Positions 8,474-18,800 of a DNA stretch of 64,000 nt are shown piece by piece (within the stretch, counting starts at the first letter, position 1; every line of letters begins with the position of its first letter). The DNA comes from Latilactobacillus sakei (lineage in GTDB: Bacteria; Bacillota; Bacilli; Lactobacillales; Lactobacillaceae). Made by a program: the position numbers and the translations under genes. A model generated the notes under the pieces. The model was not told where the DNA came from and made no database searches. It saw nothing but the letters and a program-made list of their open reading frames with translations. Location: the NCBI GenBank assembly GCA_002953655.1, contig CP025839.1:310001-374000 (forward strand), written 5' to 3'.

Positions 8474-9661
8474 ATGCAGAATTCTAACTTTTTTGGCTCA
8501 AGAGAAGATAAATACAAAAAAGGCAAACGCCACCGGAAATTAAAAATATTCCTATTAATCATCGTGATTCTCGTCTTTTCAGGTGGCGCGTATGCGATGC
8601 GGGTCAGTAGCCAATTGAAGTCTGCAGCCGATAAAATTAATAAATCGGAAGCTACTTCTAAGGCGATTAAGAATAAAAAAGCCTTCTCCATCTTATTGTT
8701 GGGTGTCGATACCGGTGCTGAAGGCCGAATTGACAAAGGTAATTCAGATACAATGATTGTGGCGACTGTCAATCCTAAAAAGGAACAGGTCAAGTTAGTC
8801 AGCATTCCGCGGGACACATTAGCGGAGTTACAGGGCGCTAAGTCTTTTGATATGCAAAAAATTAATGCAGCCTATAATGTAGGTGGCTCTGAGATGGCTA
8901 AAAAAACCGTTGAAAAGCTGTTTGATGTGCCAATTGATTATTACGTAACGATTAACATGGGGGCTTTATCGAAAATCGTCGATGCTGTTGGTGGCGTTGA
9001 TGTTAACGTCCCATTTCCGTTTAAATACAATACAACTTTCAAAAAAGGGAAGATGCATCTAACCGGGAAAGAAGCCTTAGATTATTCACGGATGCGTTAT
9101 GATGATCCAGAAGGCGATTATGGTCGTCAAAAACGACAACGCCAAGTCATTACGTCGTTGATTAAATCAGCGGTCTCCTTCAAGTCGCTTACCAATTATG
9201 AATCAATTTTGAAGACGTTAGAAGATAGTGTCGCAACTGATTTAAGCTTTGATGACATGGTGGCCATCCAATCAAATTACCGGACAGCAGCGAAATCCAT
9301 TACTTCTGACTACCTCAAGGGGCGCAATGCAACGATTAAAGGTTCTTCATATCAAGTCCCCACGACCAGTGAGATTCAACGGGTGTCAGACGTTTTACGG
9401 ACGTCACTCGGCTTAGAAAAAACGAATGTTGATAATGCGGAAACGAAACAAAATGCATTAAACACGAACTTTGCGGCAACGGAATACCAAGATGAATTCA
9501 CGGTTTATCCGGAAAGTGTCTTAAAAGATGACACGACAACAGGTGACGCAGCCAGCACGACAACGACTGAAGATAATACCACTCAATATTCCCAGAGTGC
9601 ACCACAGTCAAACTGGCAACAGCCCCAACAGGCACCGTCTCAGTGGCAAAGTAGTTACTAA
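8474..9661 (+). CDS. LytR-CpsA-Psr (LCP) family cell-wall polymer ligase
   Basis: LCP proteins transfer teichoic acid or polysaccharide chains from lipid carriers to peptidoglycan at the outer membrane face. A basic N-terminus (residues 1-24) is followed by one membrane helix (about 25-42) and the extracellular LCP domain. The domain shows the family landmarks LLLGVDTG, NSDTMIV, SIPRDT and the Arg-rich YGRQKRQRQV segment that binds pyrophosphate. The last 60 residues are rich in Thr, Gln and Ser and probably disordered. It is a single-gene unit with its own promoter and terminator. Which polymer it attaches cannot be told from sequence. Confidence 0.9.
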   Translation: MQNSNFFGSREDKYKKGKRHRKLKIFLLIIVILVFSGGAYAMRVSSQLKSAADKINKSEATSKAIKNKKAFSILLLGVDTGAEGRIDKGNSDTMIVATVNPKKEQVKLVSIPRDTLAELQGAKSFDMQKINAAYNVGGSEMAKKTVEKLFDVPIDYYVTINMGALSKIVDAVGGVDVNVPFPFKYNTTFKKGKMHLTGKEALDYSRMRYDDPEGDYGRQKRQRQVITSLIKSAVSFKSLTNYESILKTLEDSVATDLSFDDMVAIQSNYRTAAKSITSDYLKGRNATIKGSSYQVPTTSEIQRVSDVLRTSLGLEKTNVDNAETKQNALNTNFAATEYQDEFTVYPESVLKDDTTTGDAASTTTTEDNTTQYSQSAPQSNWQQPQQAPSQWQSSY

Positions 9662-9684
9662 GATAGTTTGATAAAATAACCGTT

Positions 9685-9725
9685 AAAAACAGCGTCATCA
9701 AGTTTACTTGATGGCGCTGTTTTTG
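9685..9725 (+). terminator. Rho-independent terminator after the LCP gene
   Basis: AAAAACAGCG/CGCTGTTTTT stem with inner CATCAAG/CTTGATG and a T run. Confidence 0.88.
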
Positions 9726-9735
9726 TGATAACCAG

Positions 9736-9764
9736 TTTACTTTTAGTGTCGATAACGGTATTAT
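9736..9764 (+). promoter_or_regulatory. Probable promoter of the nucleoside transporter gene
   Basis: TTTACT (9736-9741) and TATTAT (9759-9764) are 17 bases apart. Transcription would begin near 9771, which rules out the GTG at 9725 as start codon. Confidence 0.5.
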
Positions 9765-9805
9765 TTGTAATGATACAAAAAGACAAACAAAGGATGTGGC
9801 GGAAC

Positions 9806-11041
9806 GTGTATTTGCTTGTAAATGTGATAGGGTTATTAGTTTTTATTGGAGTCGGCTTTCTTTTTTCAAAGAAGAAAAAGGATATCGACTGGCGCTCAGT
9901 TTTAATTATGCTAGTGATTAACCTTGTATTAGCTTGGTTTTTAACAAGTTTTTCAGTTGGTCGGGACATCGTTTTAGGTGCTGCCAACGGGTTTAACTGG
10001 CTCGTTCAAGTTGCTTACACGGGGATTGCATTCGCATTACCAAGTTGGGTAAATGTTAAACAGATGGATTTCGTGGCCAGCGTGCTACTTCCCATCTTAA
10101 TGATTATCCCATTATTTGATATCTTAACTTATATCGGCGTCTTGCCATGGATTATTAAGTGGTTAGGTCGCGGGTTGGCTAAGATTACGGGACAACCTAA
10201 ATTTGAATCATTCTTCGCAGTTGAAATGATGTTTTTAGGGAATACCGAAGCATTAGCTGTTTCAAGTTTACAATTGAAACAAATGAAGGCAGAACGGACA
10301 TTAACGCTTGCGATGATGTCAATGAGTTGTGTGACGGCTTCAATTATCGGCGCTTACACACAAATGATGCCAGGACAATTTATTTTAACCGCTATTCCGG
10401 TCAATATTATTAATGCTATTATTGTGACCAATATTTTAAATCCAGTTAAAGTGACACCAGAAGAAGATACGATCGCTAAAATGGGCGGCAGTGGTTCAGC
10501 AGTTGGCGAAGAACAAACCGCTGACGGTAAGATTGAACGCGAACCATTCTTCTCATTCTTAGGGGATTCAATTTTAAATGCCGGTAAATTAGTTTTAATC
10601 ATCACAGCTAACGTCATCGCCTTTGTTGCCTTGGCAGCGTTGATTGATAAAGTATTACAATTATTTAACCCTTGGATTACCCTGGAACATCTCTTAGGAA
10701 TCGTGATGTTCCCATTTGCTTGGTTGATGGGCTTAGATGTCAGCCACGCCTTTGAATTTGCACAATACATGGGTACGAAGTTAGTGACGAACGAATTCGT
10801 TGTCATGGGAAAAGTGCAAAACTCAATTACAACCTTCGCACCACATTATCAAGCAGTTCTAACCGTTTTTGTCACATCATTTGCCAACTTCTCAACAGTC
10901 GGGATGATCATCGGGGCCTTCAAGGGCTTAGTTGACCGTGAAAAGAATGATATGATCGCTAAAAACGTGGGCTACATGCTTTTATCGGGGATTTTAGTAT
11001 CATTGCTTTCGGCGGCAACAGTTGGTTTATTCGTTTGGTAG
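9806..11041 (+). CDS. nupC: Concentrative nucleoside transporter (CNT/NupC family)
   Basis: An integral membrane symporter for nucleoside uptake, with about ten hydrophobic segments and the CNT landmarks LGNTEALAVSS, the S-x-S-C-V-T-A-S-I-I-G-A-Y block and the late NFSTVGMIIGAF segment. The frame is open from 9725, but that GTG sits inside the previous terminator. ATG 9794 and GTG 9806 are alternatives; 9806 gives an N-terminus (MYLLVNVIGLLVF) aligned with Bacillus NupC and 411 residues, close to the usual length. The cytoplasmic loop near residues 205-235 is hydrophilic. It is monocistronic. Confidence 0.88.
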   Translation: MYLLVNVIGLLVFIGVGFLFSKKKKDIDWRSVLIMLVINLVLAWFLTSFSVGRDIVLGAANGFNWLVQVAYTGIAFALPSWVNVKQMDFVASVLLPILMIIPLFDILTYIGVLPWIIKWLGRGLAKITGQPKFESFFAVEMMFLGNTEALAVSSLQLKQMKAERTLTLAMMSMSCVTASIIGAYTQMMPGQFILTAIPVNIINAIIVTNILNPVKVTPEEDTIAKMGGSGSAVGEEQTADGKIEREPFFSFLGDSILNAGKLVLIITANVIAFVALAALIDKVLQLFNPWITLEHLLGIVMFPFAWLMGLDVSHAFEFAQYMGTKLVTNEFVVMGKVQNSITTFAPHYQAVLTVFVTSFANFSTVGMIIGAFKGLVDREKNDMIAKNVGYMLLSGILVSLLSAATVGLFVW

Positions 11042-11069
11042 AAAAATAACAAAAAATCTGAATTTAGTA

Positions 11070-11098
11070 GTGACAAATTCAGCATAAAATAGTATTAT
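11070..11098 (+). promoter_or_regulatory. Promoter of tRNA-Gln
   Basis: GTGACA (11070-11075) and TATTAT (11093-11098) are 17 bases apart, about 40 bases before the tRNA. Confidence 0.6.
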
Positions 11099-11140
11099 AG
11101 TAGGGTGCTATTGCGAAGTTGCAATAACATCATACTTTAT

Positions 11141-11212
11141 TGGGCTATGGCCAAGCGGTAAGGCAACAGGTTTTGATCCTGTCATGCACTGGTTCGAATC
11201 CAGCTAGCCCAA
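11141..11212 (+). tRNA. tRNA-Gln (anticodon TTG)
   Basis: The cloverleaf is complete: acceptor TGGGCTA/TAGCCCA, anticodon stem ACAGG/CCTGT with loop TTTTGAT giving TTG, and T-loop GGTTCGAATCC. The 3' CCA is not encoded. It is a single tRNA with its own promoter and terminator. Confidence 0.96.
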
Positions 11213-11229
11213 CTCAAGAATCGTTGAAG

Positions 11230-11264
11230 AAGTGTTAAGTAGATAACTATTTAACACTTTTTTT
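11230..11264 (+). terminator. Rho-independent terminator after tRNA-Gln
   Basis: AAGTGTTAA (11230-11238) pairs with TTAACACTT (11251-11259), followed by T residues. Confidence 0.88.
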
Positions 11265-11344
11265 GTACGCTAAAAAAAGTAGACGCCCGGACAGAATCCT
11301 GTATAATGAGGCAGGAACTAAAAAGGACTTAAAAGGAGTTTGGC

Positions 11345-12076
11345 ATGGCTGATTTAGTTTATCAAACAATTATTGCAGATTTAAAAAAGGCAATTAATGC
11401 GGGGGCTTATCCCAGCATGAAATTACCCGATGAAAGAACGTTGACGGAACATTATCAGGTTAGTCGTAGTTCGGTGAAGCGGGCGTTAAACGTCATGGCT
11501 AATCAAGGTATTATTTTTAAGAAACGCGGTTCAGGCACCTTTATTAATCCTTTATACTTAAAAAGCGGGTCATTTTTTAATTACAGTGGCTCTAATCTCG
11601 GGGTCACCGATAGTTTTAAGGCTGGTAATCGAAAACCGGGGATTAAGTTATTGGATTTTCGAGTCATTAAGCCCAGTGCTGAATTACAAAGAGACTTATT
11701 CTTGAAACCGGATGATTTCGTTTATGAAATTAAGCGTCTTCGGTTATTCGATGATGAACCGTTTATGATTGAAACCGGCTTTATTCCCATCAAGATTATG
11801 CCAGGCTTGACCGAAAAAATTATCTCGAGTTCGATTTTTAATTATTTAGAAACCGAGAAAAATCAAGAAGTAACGCGCGCTTTCTTATCGATTTTTGCAG
11901 AACCTTCTACGCAAGATGATCAAGACAAGTTGCAACTAAAGCCAACTGAACCCGTGGGCATCATGGAAGGCATCTTCTTTTTGGATGATGGCACGCCATT
12001 TGAATTTTCAACAATGCGGCTTCATTATCAGTACATGAAATATAATACTTTCGTTTCAGTCAGCGGTCGGGAATAG
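11345..12076 (+). CDS. GntR-family regulator with UTRA effector domain (HutC type)
   Basis: Residues about 5-70 form a winged helix-turn-helix of the GntR type (PDERTLTEHYQVSRSSVKRA, then KRGSGTFI). Residues about 95-240 match the UTRA ligand-binding domain, which in this subfamily senses small sugars, phosphates or amino-sugar derivatives. The gene lies 174 bases upstream of xpk in the same direction, so phosphoketolase is its most likely target, but that is inference from position. A TATAAT at 11302-11307 probably serves it, and an ACAG-aatc-CTGT dyad touching that box could be an autoregulatory site. Confidence 0.87.
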   Translation: MADLVYQTIIADLKKAINAGAYPSMKLPDERTLTEHYQVSRSSVKRALNVMANQGIIFKKRGSGTFINPLYLKSGSFFNYSGSNLGVTDSFKAGNRKPGIKLLDFRVIKPSAELQRDLFLKPDDFVYEIKRLRLFDDEPFMIETGFIPIKIMPGLTEKIISSSIFNYLETEKNQEVTRAFLSIFAEPSTQDDQDKLQLKPTEPVGIMEGIFFLDDGTPFEFSTMRLHYQYMKYNTFVSVSGRE

Positions 12077-12126
12077 ACCGTTATTTTTATCTTTTTAAAA
12101 TTGGTACGACCCAATATAATAAATGG

Positions 12127-12154
12127 TTGACTTTTAGTTTTTATCTAGTATGAT
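12127..12154 (+). promoter_or_regulatory. xpk promoter
   Basis: TTGACT (12127-12132) and TATGAT (12149-12154) are separated by 16 bases. The leader to the start codon is about 90 bases and contains a 7-bp hairpin, AAGTTGC/GCAACTT, near 12177-12197. Confidence 0.7.
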
Positions 12155-12158
12155 AAGT

Positions 12159-12174
12159 ATGTAAGCAGAAACAT
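12159..12174 (+). promoter_or_regulatory. cre-like site at xpk
   Basis: TGTAAGCAGAAACA (12160-12173) fits the CcpA site WTGNNARCGNWWNCAW at all but one constrained position (A in place of the central G). It lies at the predicted start of transcription, a position where CcpA would repress. Confidence 0.5.
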
Positions 12175-12250
12175 AAAAGTTGCAAATCACGCAACTTATT
12201 CATAAAGTGAACCTATCAGAAGCTTTTTTAAAAAAAGGAGTGCTATTACG

Positions 12251-14614
12251 ATGACAGATTATTCAAGTAAAGAATACCTTGCTAAAGTTGATGCATTTTG
12301 GCGAGCAGCTAACTATATCTCAGTAGGCCAATTATATTTAAAAGACAACCCATTATTACAACGTCCTTTAGAAGCAAAAGACGTTAAAGTTAAACCAATC
12401 GGACACTGGGGCACAATCTCAGGCCAAAACTTCTTATATGCACATTTAAATCGTGCTATTAACAAGTATGACTTGAACATGTTCTACGTTGAAGGCCCTG
12501 GTCACGGTGGTCAAGTTATGGTTTCAAATTCATACTTAGATGGTAGTTATTCAGAAATCTACCCAGAAATTTCTCAAGACGTTGAAGGGATGAAGAAATT
12601 ATTCAAACAATTCTCATTCCCAGGCGGCGTTGCTTCGCATGCTGCTCCTGAAACACCTGGTTCAATCCACGAAGGTGGCGAACTTGGTTATTCATTATCA
12701 CACGGTGTCGGTGCAATTTTAGACAACCCAGACGTCATCGCAGCTGTTGTTGTTGGTGATGGGGAAGCTGAAACTGGCCCATTGGCAGCATCATGGTTAT
12801 CAAGCACATTTATCAATCCTAAAAATGATGGTGCGGTCTTACCAATCTTGAACTTAAATGGTTTCAAGATTTCTAACCCAACCATCCTTTCACGTAAGAG
12901 TGACGAAGAATTAACAAAATACTTCGAAGGTAACGGTTGGGCACCAATCTTTGTTGAAGGCGACGATCCTGAAAAAATGCACCCAGCAACTGCTGCTGCA
13001 ATGGATGAAGCCATCGAAAAAATCCAAGCGATTCAAAAAGCTGCTCGCGAAAACGGCGATACATCACGTCCAGTATGGCCAATGATCGTCTTCCGCGCTC
13101 CTAAAGGCTGGACAGGTCCTAAGACATGGGATGGTGTACCAATCGAAAATTCATTCCGGGCCCATCAAATTCCAGTGCCAATTGATAGCACTGACATGCA
13201 ACATGCCGATGCATTAGTTGATTGGATGAAGTCATATCGTCCAGAAGAATTATTTACAGCTGAAGGTCAATTAAAACCTGAAATCGCTGCAATCGCACCT
13301 AAGGGCGACAAACGAATGGCTGCTAACCCAATTACAAATGGTGGGATTGATCCTAAACCACTTCGCTTGCCAGATTACCGTGACTACGCTGTGGATAACA
13401 CAGAACATGGTAAAGTTGTTGCGCAAGACATGATCGTTTTAGGTGAATATGTCCGCGATATTATTAAAGACAATGATCAAAACAAAAACTTCCGAATCTT
13501 TGGCCCTGACGAAACAATGTCAAACCGTTTGAACCACATCTTTGATGTGACAAACCGTCAATGGATGGAACCAATCAAAGAACCAAATGATCAATTCATG
13601 GCAACAGAAGGCCGTGTCCTTGATTCACAATTATCAGAACATCAAGCTGAAGGCTGGTTAGAAGGCTATGTCTTAACAGGTCGTCACGGCTTCTTCGCAA
13701 GTTACGAATCATTCTTGCGCGTTGTGGATTCAATGTTAACACAACACTTCAAGTGGTTAAGAAAAGCAGACGAACAAGCATGGCGTAATAAGTATCCTTC
13801 ATTGAACGTGATTGCAACTTCAACTGTTTTCCAACAAGATCACAATGGTTACACTCACCAAGATCCAGGTGTCTTAACACACTTAGCTGAAAAGAAACCT
13901 GAATTCATCCGTGAATACTTACCAGCTGATGCCAACACATTATTGGCAACAATGAATACTGTCTTCCAAAGCCAAGAAAAGATTAACTTAGTGATTGCTT
14001 CAAAACACCCACGTCAACAATGGTTCTCAATTGATGAAGCAACTGTCTTAGTTAAAAACGGCTTGAAGATTATTGATTGGGCAAGTACAGATCAAGATGC
14101 TGAACCAGACGTTGTGATTGCGGCTGCTGGGACAGAACCAACACTTGAAAGTTTGGCTGCTATCTCAATCTTGCACAAACAATATCCTGACATGAAGATT
14201 CGTTTCATTAACGTTGTTGATCTATTGAAACTTCGTTCACCTAAAGTGGATCCTCGTGGCTTAACAGATGAAGAATTCGATATGTACTTTACAAAAGACA
14301 AACCAGTTGTCTTCGCTTTCCATGGTTTCGAAGGCTTAGTGCGTGACATCTTCTTCGATCGTCACAACCATAACCTCCATGTTCATGGCTATCGTGAAAA
14401 TGGTGATATCACAACACCATTCGACATGCGGGTCTTGAACCAAATGGATCGTTACAACTTATCTAAAGAAGTCGCAATTGACGTACTTGGTGATCAAGCT
14501 GGCCAATTCGCACAATCAATGGATGATATGGTTGCTAAACACAACCAATACATTCGTGATGAAGGTACTGATTTACCTGAAGTTGAAGAATGGCAATGGA
14601 CACCACTCCGTTAA
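12251..14614 (+). CDS. xpk: D-xylulose 5-phosphate/D-fructose 6-phosphate phosphoketolase
   Basis: This thiamine-diphosphate enzyme cleaves xylulose-5-phosphate (and often fructose-6-phosphate) to acetyl-phosphate and glyceraldehyde-3-phosphate, the key step of pentose use in facultative heterofermenters. At 787 residues it has family length. The GPGHGG motif, the HGVGAIL segment and the ThDP-binding GDGEAETGP motif (about 168-176) are present. Codon use looks highly biased, suggesting strong expression. It sits behind the GntR regulator with its own promoter and cre-like site. Together with the gluconate genes at 20.8-24.7 kb it forms the downstream part of the pathway. Confidence 0.97.
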   Translation: MTDYSSKEYLAKVDAFWRAANYISVGQLYLKDNPLLQRPLEAKDVKVKPIGHWGTISGQNFLYAHLNRAINKYDLNMFYVEGPGHGGQVMVSNSYLDGSYSEIYPEISQDVEGMKKLFKQFSFPGGVASHAAPETPGSIHEGGELGYSLSHGVGAILDNPDVIAAVVVGDGEAETGPLAASWLSSTFINPKNDGAVLPILNLNGFKISNPTILSRKSDEELTKYFEGNGWAPIFVEGDDPEKMHPATAAAMDEAIEKIQAIQKAARENGDTSRPVWPMIVFRAPKGWTGPKTWDGVPIENSFRAHQIPVPIDSTDMQHADALVDWMKSYRPEELFTAEGQLKPEIAAIAPKGDKRMAANPITNGGIDPKPLRLPDYRDYAVDNTEHGKVVAQDMIVLGEYVRDIIKDNDQNKNFRIFGPDETMSNRLNHIFDVTNRQWMEPIKEPNDQFMATEGRVLDSQLSEHQAEGWLEGYVLTGRHGFFASYESFLRVVDSMLTQHFKWLRKADEQAWRNKYPSLNVIATSTVFQQDHNGYTHQDPGVLTHLAEKKPEFIREYLPADANTLLATMNTVFQSQEKINLVIASKHPRQQWFSIDEATVLVKNGLKIIDWASTDQDAEPDVVIAAAGTEPTLESLAAISILHKQYPDMKIRFINVVDLLKLRSPKVDPRGLTDEEFDMYFTKDKPVVFAFHGFEGLVRDIFFDRHNHNLHVHGYRENGDITTPFDMRVLNQMDRYNLSKEVAIDVLGDQAGQFAQSMDDMVAKHNQYIRDEGTDLPEVEEWQWTPLR

Positions 14615-14623
14615 TTTAGTGGT

Positions 14624-14659
14624 AAAAAACAGATTGGGGCAACCCAATCTGTTTTTTTA
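14624..14659 (+). terminator. Rho-independent terminator after xpk
   Basis: AAAAACAGATTGGG pairs with CCCAATCTGTTTTT around a four-base loop, then a T run. Confidence 0.92.
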
Positions 14660-14748
14660 TGGATTCCTAGTGACTGAGCCTTTATTTTTAGGGTTAATAA
14701 CGGTAAACTAGAAGACAAGTATAATTTTAGAAAGAGGCGTTTTTATTT

Positions 14749-16236
14749 ATGGCAAAGAACAAAATCCGTGTACGATATGCACCAAGTCCAACTGGGCATT
14801 TGCACATTGGGAATGCTAGAACCGCACTATTTAACTACTTATTTGCACGTCACAATAAGGGAACTTTCGTTATCCGGATCGAAGATACAGATACGAAAAG
14901 AAACATTGCAGACGGTGAAAACAGTCAGTTAGATAACTTAAAATGGTTAGGCATGGATTGGGATGAAGGTCCAGACAAACCCGGTAACTATGGTCCTTAC
15001 CGCCAATCAGAACGTCGTGAAATCTATACACCCCTTATTCAAGAATTAGTTGAAAAGGGTCTTGCTTACGAATCATATAAAACAGAAGATGAATTAACGG
15101 CCGAACGTGAAGCGCAAAAAGCTGCTGGTGAAGCACCTCGTTACGTTTACGAATATGAAGGTATGAGCGATGATGAAATTAAGGCCAGCCAAGAAGCTGC
15201 TAAAGCAAAAGGCTTGCAACCAGTTGTTCGGCTTCGTTTACCTAAGGATCACGTTTATAAGTTTGATGACATTGTTAAAGGTGAAATCAGCTTTGAATCA
15301 GATCGTTTAGGTGGCGACTTTGTCATCATGAAACGTGACGGCATGCCAACTTATAACTTTGCCGTTGTCGTTGATGATCATTTAATGGAAATCACACACG
15401 TCTTACGTGGTGACGATCATATCGCCAATACACCAAAACAATTGGCCGTTTACGAAGCCTTTGGCTGGGAACCACCAATTTTTGGACACATGACACTAAT
15501 TATCAATACTGAAACAGGTAAGAAACTAAGTAAACGTGATGAATCTGTGCTTCAATTTATCGAACAATATCGCGAATTGGGTTACTTACCAGAAGCGATG
15601 TTTAACTTTATCGCTTTATTAGGTTGGTCACCAGTTGGCGAAAGCGAATTGTTTAACCGTCAAGAATTCATCAAACAATTTGATCCAAAACGTTTAAGCA
15701 AATCACCTGCTAGTTTCGATCAAAAGAAACTCGAATGGGTAAATAACCAATATGTTAAACAATCAGATCCTAACAAGATCATGGATCTTTCATTGGCAAG
15801 CTTGATTAAAGCGGGTAAAATCGCTGAAAATCCTGATAGTAAAACGATCGAATGGGCGCGTCATTTGATTGCGTTATATCAAGATCAAATGAGTTACACA
15901 GCTCAAATCGTTGAAATGTCAGATGTCTTCTTTGAAGAACCGGAACAATTAGATGCCGATGCGCTTGAAGAATTAAATAACGAAACAGCACCTGTTGTTT
16001 TGAAGGAATTCAGCGAACGCTTGAAAGATTTGACATTATTCACAGCACCACGGATTATGCAAATTATCAAAGGCATTCAAAAAGATACGAAGATCAAAGG
16101 TCGTCTATTGTACATGCCAATCCGGATTGCAACGACGCGCGAAATGCATGGCCCATCATTACCAGATTCAATCGAATTATTAGGTAAAGATCGGGTCTTA
16201 GCACATCTGGAAAAAACATTAGCCGAAATTAAATAA
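14749..16236 (+). CDS. gltX: Glutamyl-tRNA synthetase (class I)
   Basis: The enzyme charges tRNA-Glu with glutamate. The HIGH-type motif reads HIGN (residues 19-22) after APSPTGHL, and the KMSKS loop reads KLSKR (259-263). At 495 residues it has normal length. As in other lactobacilli it may also glutamylate tRNA-Gln for the GatCAB route; no glnS is visible here, but that is an inference. It is preceded by a TATAAT at 14720-14725 and ended by a terminator. Confidence 0.96.
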   Translation: MAKNKIRVRYAPSPTGHLHIGNARTALFNYLFARHNKGTFVIRIEDTDTKRNIADGENSQLDNLKWLGMDWDEGPDKPGNYGPYRQSERREIYTPLIQELVEKGLAYESYKTEDELTAEREAQKAAGEAPRYVYEYEGMSDDEIKASQEAAKAKGLQPVVRLRLPKDHVYKFDDIVKGEISFESDRLGGDFVIMKRDGMPTYNFAVVVDDHLMEITHVLRGDDHIANTPKQLAVYEAFGWEPPIFGHMTLIINTETGKKLSKRDESVLQFIEQYRELGYLPEAMFNFIALLGWSPVGESELFNRQEFIKQFDPKRLSKSPASFDQKKLEWVNNQYVKQSDPNKIMDLSLASLIKAGKIAENPDSKTIEWARHLIALYQDQMSYTAQIVEMSDVFFEEPEQLDADALEELNNETAPVVLKEFSERLKDLTLFTAPRIMQIIKGIQKDTKIKGRLLYMPIRIATTREMHGPSLPDSIELLGKDRVLAHLEKTLAEIK

Positions 16237-16240
16237 AGAA

Positions 16241-16278
16241 GAAGTGTCACGGATGATTAATCTGTGACACTTTTTTTG
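16241..16278 (+). terminator. Rho-independent terminator after gltX
   Basis: AGTGTCACGGA and TCTGTGACACT form an 11-bp stem followed by a T run. Confidence 0.9.
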
Positions 16279-16309
16279 TATCATTTATTAAGATTGTTAA
16301 AGCACTCAG

Positions 16310-16323
16310 TGTAAACCCTTACA
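16310..16323 (+). promoter_or_regulatory. cre-like dyad at the kdgK promoter
   Basis: TGTAAACCCTTACA is a perfect TGTAA/TTACA dyad and matches the cre consensus TGWAANCGNTNWCA except at one central base. The probable -10 box TATACT follows at 16332-16337, so the site covers the -35 region, where CcpA would block RNA polymerase. Confidence 0.55.
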
Positions 16324-16370
16324 TTTAGCGGTATACTAGAAATTAAATAGCGTTAATAGGGGGATTTAGG

Positions 16371-17393
16371 ATGAAAGTTTTAACTTTTGGTGAAATGTTA
16401 ATGCGTTTGAAGACGCCGGGTAATCAGCGCTTGTTACAAGCGGATAGTTTTGAAGCCTCATATGGTGGTGCCGAAGCGAATGTCGCTGTTTCATTGGCAC
16501 TTTTAGGGGATCAGGTCGCTTATTTAACGAAGCTACCGGAGAATCTATTGGGACAAAAGGGGCTGCAAACTTTACGGGGATACGGTGTTGATACGACTAA
16601 GATTCAATACGGTGATGGCCGCTTAGGCTTATATTTCTTTGAAAAAGGTGCCAGTGTCCGTTCAACCAATGTTGTTTATGATCGGGCCCATAGTAGTTTT
16701 GCAACAATGGCCGCTAGTGAATTTGATTGGGCAACGATTTTTGAAGACATTGATTATTTCTATTTCTCAGGCATTACACCCGCTATTTCGGCCGAATTAG
16801 CACAAGCAGCTGAAGCGGCTTGCCAATATTGTCAAGCACACAATATTCCTGTGGTCTGTGACTTAAACTACCGCGGTAAGTTATGGTCACCAGAACAGGC
16901 ACAAGCAACAATTAAACGCTTAATGCCATATGTTACGATTTGTATTGCTCATGATGAGGATTTTGAAGCGACATTGGGGATTCAAGCCTTTGATGGCGAT
17001 GAAAGCCACGGGATTGCGCAAAAAGAATCCTTCAAAGCAGCAATGCAGCAAGTACGACAAAGCTTCCCTAACTGCCAAATGGTTGCTAGCATCTTACGAA
17101 ATATTCGTTCCGTTGAAGATAGCGAATGGTTAGCATTATTATTGAAAGATGATCAATTTTACGAAACAGGTACTTATCAAATGCATGTCATGGAAGGGGT
17201 CGCTGCCGGAGATGCCTTTGGTGCAGGCTTAATGCACGGCCTATTAAATAACTTTACACCGGATAAAATGTTGCAATTTGGCTTAGCCGCTAGTGTGGCT
17301 AAATTGACGATTGCCGGCGACTTTAATTTAATGAGTGCAGCAGAAATTGAAGCGATCGCACAAAGTGGCGGTGGCGCACGTTTATCAAGATAA
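16371..17393 (+). CDS. kdgK: PfkB-family sugar kinase, probably 2-keto-3-deoxygluconate kinase
   Basis: The ribokinase/PfkB fold is clear: the N-terminal GGAEANVAVSLALLG (residues 32-46) and the C-terminal anion-hole motif AAGDAFGAG (278-286) with catalytic base Asp281. The overall sequence resembles KdgK enzymes, which phosphorylate 2-keto-3-deoxygluconate to KDPG. No KDPG aldolase or uronate pathway gene is in the window, so the true substrate could be another keto-sugar. At 340 residues it is slightly longer than most. A cre-like dyad lies in its promoter region. Confidence 0.78.
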   Translation: MKVLTFGEMLMRLKTPGNQRLLQADSFEASYGGAEANVAVSLALLGDQVAYLTKLPENLLGQKGLQTLRGYGVDTTKIQYGDGRLGLYFFEKGASVRSTNVVYDRAHSSFATMAASEFDWATIFEDIDYFYFSGITPAISAELAQAAEAACQYCQAHNIPVVCDLNYRGKLWSPEQAQATIKRLMPYVTICIAHDEDFEATLGIQAFDGDESHGIAQKESFKAAMQQVRQSFPNCQMVASILRNIRSVEDSEWLALLLKDDQFYETGTYQMHVMEGVAAGDAFGAGLMHGLLNNFTPDKMLQFGLAASVAKLTIAGDFNLMSAAEIEAIAQSGGGARLSR

Positions 17394-17425
17394 ATAGTCG
17401 TTAGCGCTGTCATTGTAACCGTTTT

Positions 17426-17450
17426 AATTGTATAATTAACTTATACAATT
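17426..17450 (+). promoter_or_regulatory. Perfect 25-bp dyad over the butA promoter
   Basis: AATTGTATAA (17426-17435) and TTATACAATT (17441-17450) are exact inverted repeats around TTAAC. The left arm contains TATAAT (17431-17436), the probable -10 box, so a protein bound here would block transcription. The RBS AGGAGG follows directly. The regulator is unknown. Confidence 0.7.
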
Positions 17451-17452
17451 AG

Positions 17453-18235
<783 letters not shown>

Positions 18236-18243
18236 AGCGATTA

Positions 18244-18283
18244 AAAAAAGGCGCGCACAAGCTAACTTGTGCGCGCCTTTTTA
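18244..18283. terminator. Bidirectional terminator between butA and the XRE gene
   Basis: A GC-rich 15-bp stem, AAAGGCGCGCACAAG with CTTGTGCGCGCCTTT, flanked by A and T runs. Confidence 0.92.
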
Positions 18284-18285
18284 GG

Positions 18286-18597
18286 TTAGAGTTGAATAAT
18301 TTTTAAAAGTGCAGCAGCTACTTCTTCGCGTTTGTCTTCAGGAAGTTGTGCTAGGTAGTGCATCAACTTTAAGGTTTGAGCACCAGATAGTGCGGGATCA
18401 CCGAAAAAATCAATGAGTTTAATCCCCAAGGCTTCAGCAATATCATTTAGTTTCTTAATTTTTAAATTATCAACTTCTCCGCGTTCAATTCGGGAAATAA
18501 AGCTGTATGAACTACCTGATTTTTCAGCTAATTCTTCAATTGTTAGCCCTAGTTGCTTACGTTGTTCACGAATCATTTGACTAATTGTATTTAGCAT
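18286..18597 (-). CDS. XRE-family transcriptional regulator, small
   Basis: Residues about 4-62 form a Cro/C1-type helix-turn-helix (LTIEELAEKSGSSYSFISRI, then ERGEVDNLKIKKL). The short C-terminal part (about 65-103) is helical and may serve dimerisation. The start is set at 18597 (MLNTISQ) because a TAGGAG site lies just before it; an ATG six codons further upstream overlaps that site. Its targets are unknown; the closest candidates are butA, which converges with it, and the DUF4767 lipoprotein, which diverges from it. Confidence 0.85.
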   Translation of the reverse strand: MLNTISQMIREQRKQLGLTIEELAEKSGSSYSFISRIERGEVDNLKIKKLNDIAEALGIKLIDFFGDPALSGAQTLKLMHYLAQLPEDKREEVAAALLKIIQL

Positions 18598-18800
18598 TCG
18601 GTAAGCTCCTATCATGATTATCTAACAGTAACGATAGAGGTTTTTTTAAAACGTTGAAAGAGCGCAGAAGCTATCTTTTTTTAAAAAAAGTAGCAATAAT
18701 GATTTGTTAACGGTATAATACAACTATTAATTATCAGATTTTAAGTAAGGGACTGTCGATTTTAAGAACTGATGGTTAAAAATGATATTGGGGGATATTA

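Noticed and set aside
8281-8817. N-terminal extension of the pepF frame
   Set aside because: It overlaps the LCP gene and both promoters on the other strand, while a good ribosome site precedes the codon at 8280 and gives the usual PepF length.
9725-9805. GTG start at 9725 for the nucleoside transporter
   Set aside because: It lies in the terminator of the preceding gene and before the predicted transcription start.
11058-11082. Terminator of nupC (CTGAATTT/AAATTCAG)
   Set aside because: No T run follows, and the hairpin overlaps the tRNA-Gln -35 box, so I do not list it as a terminator.
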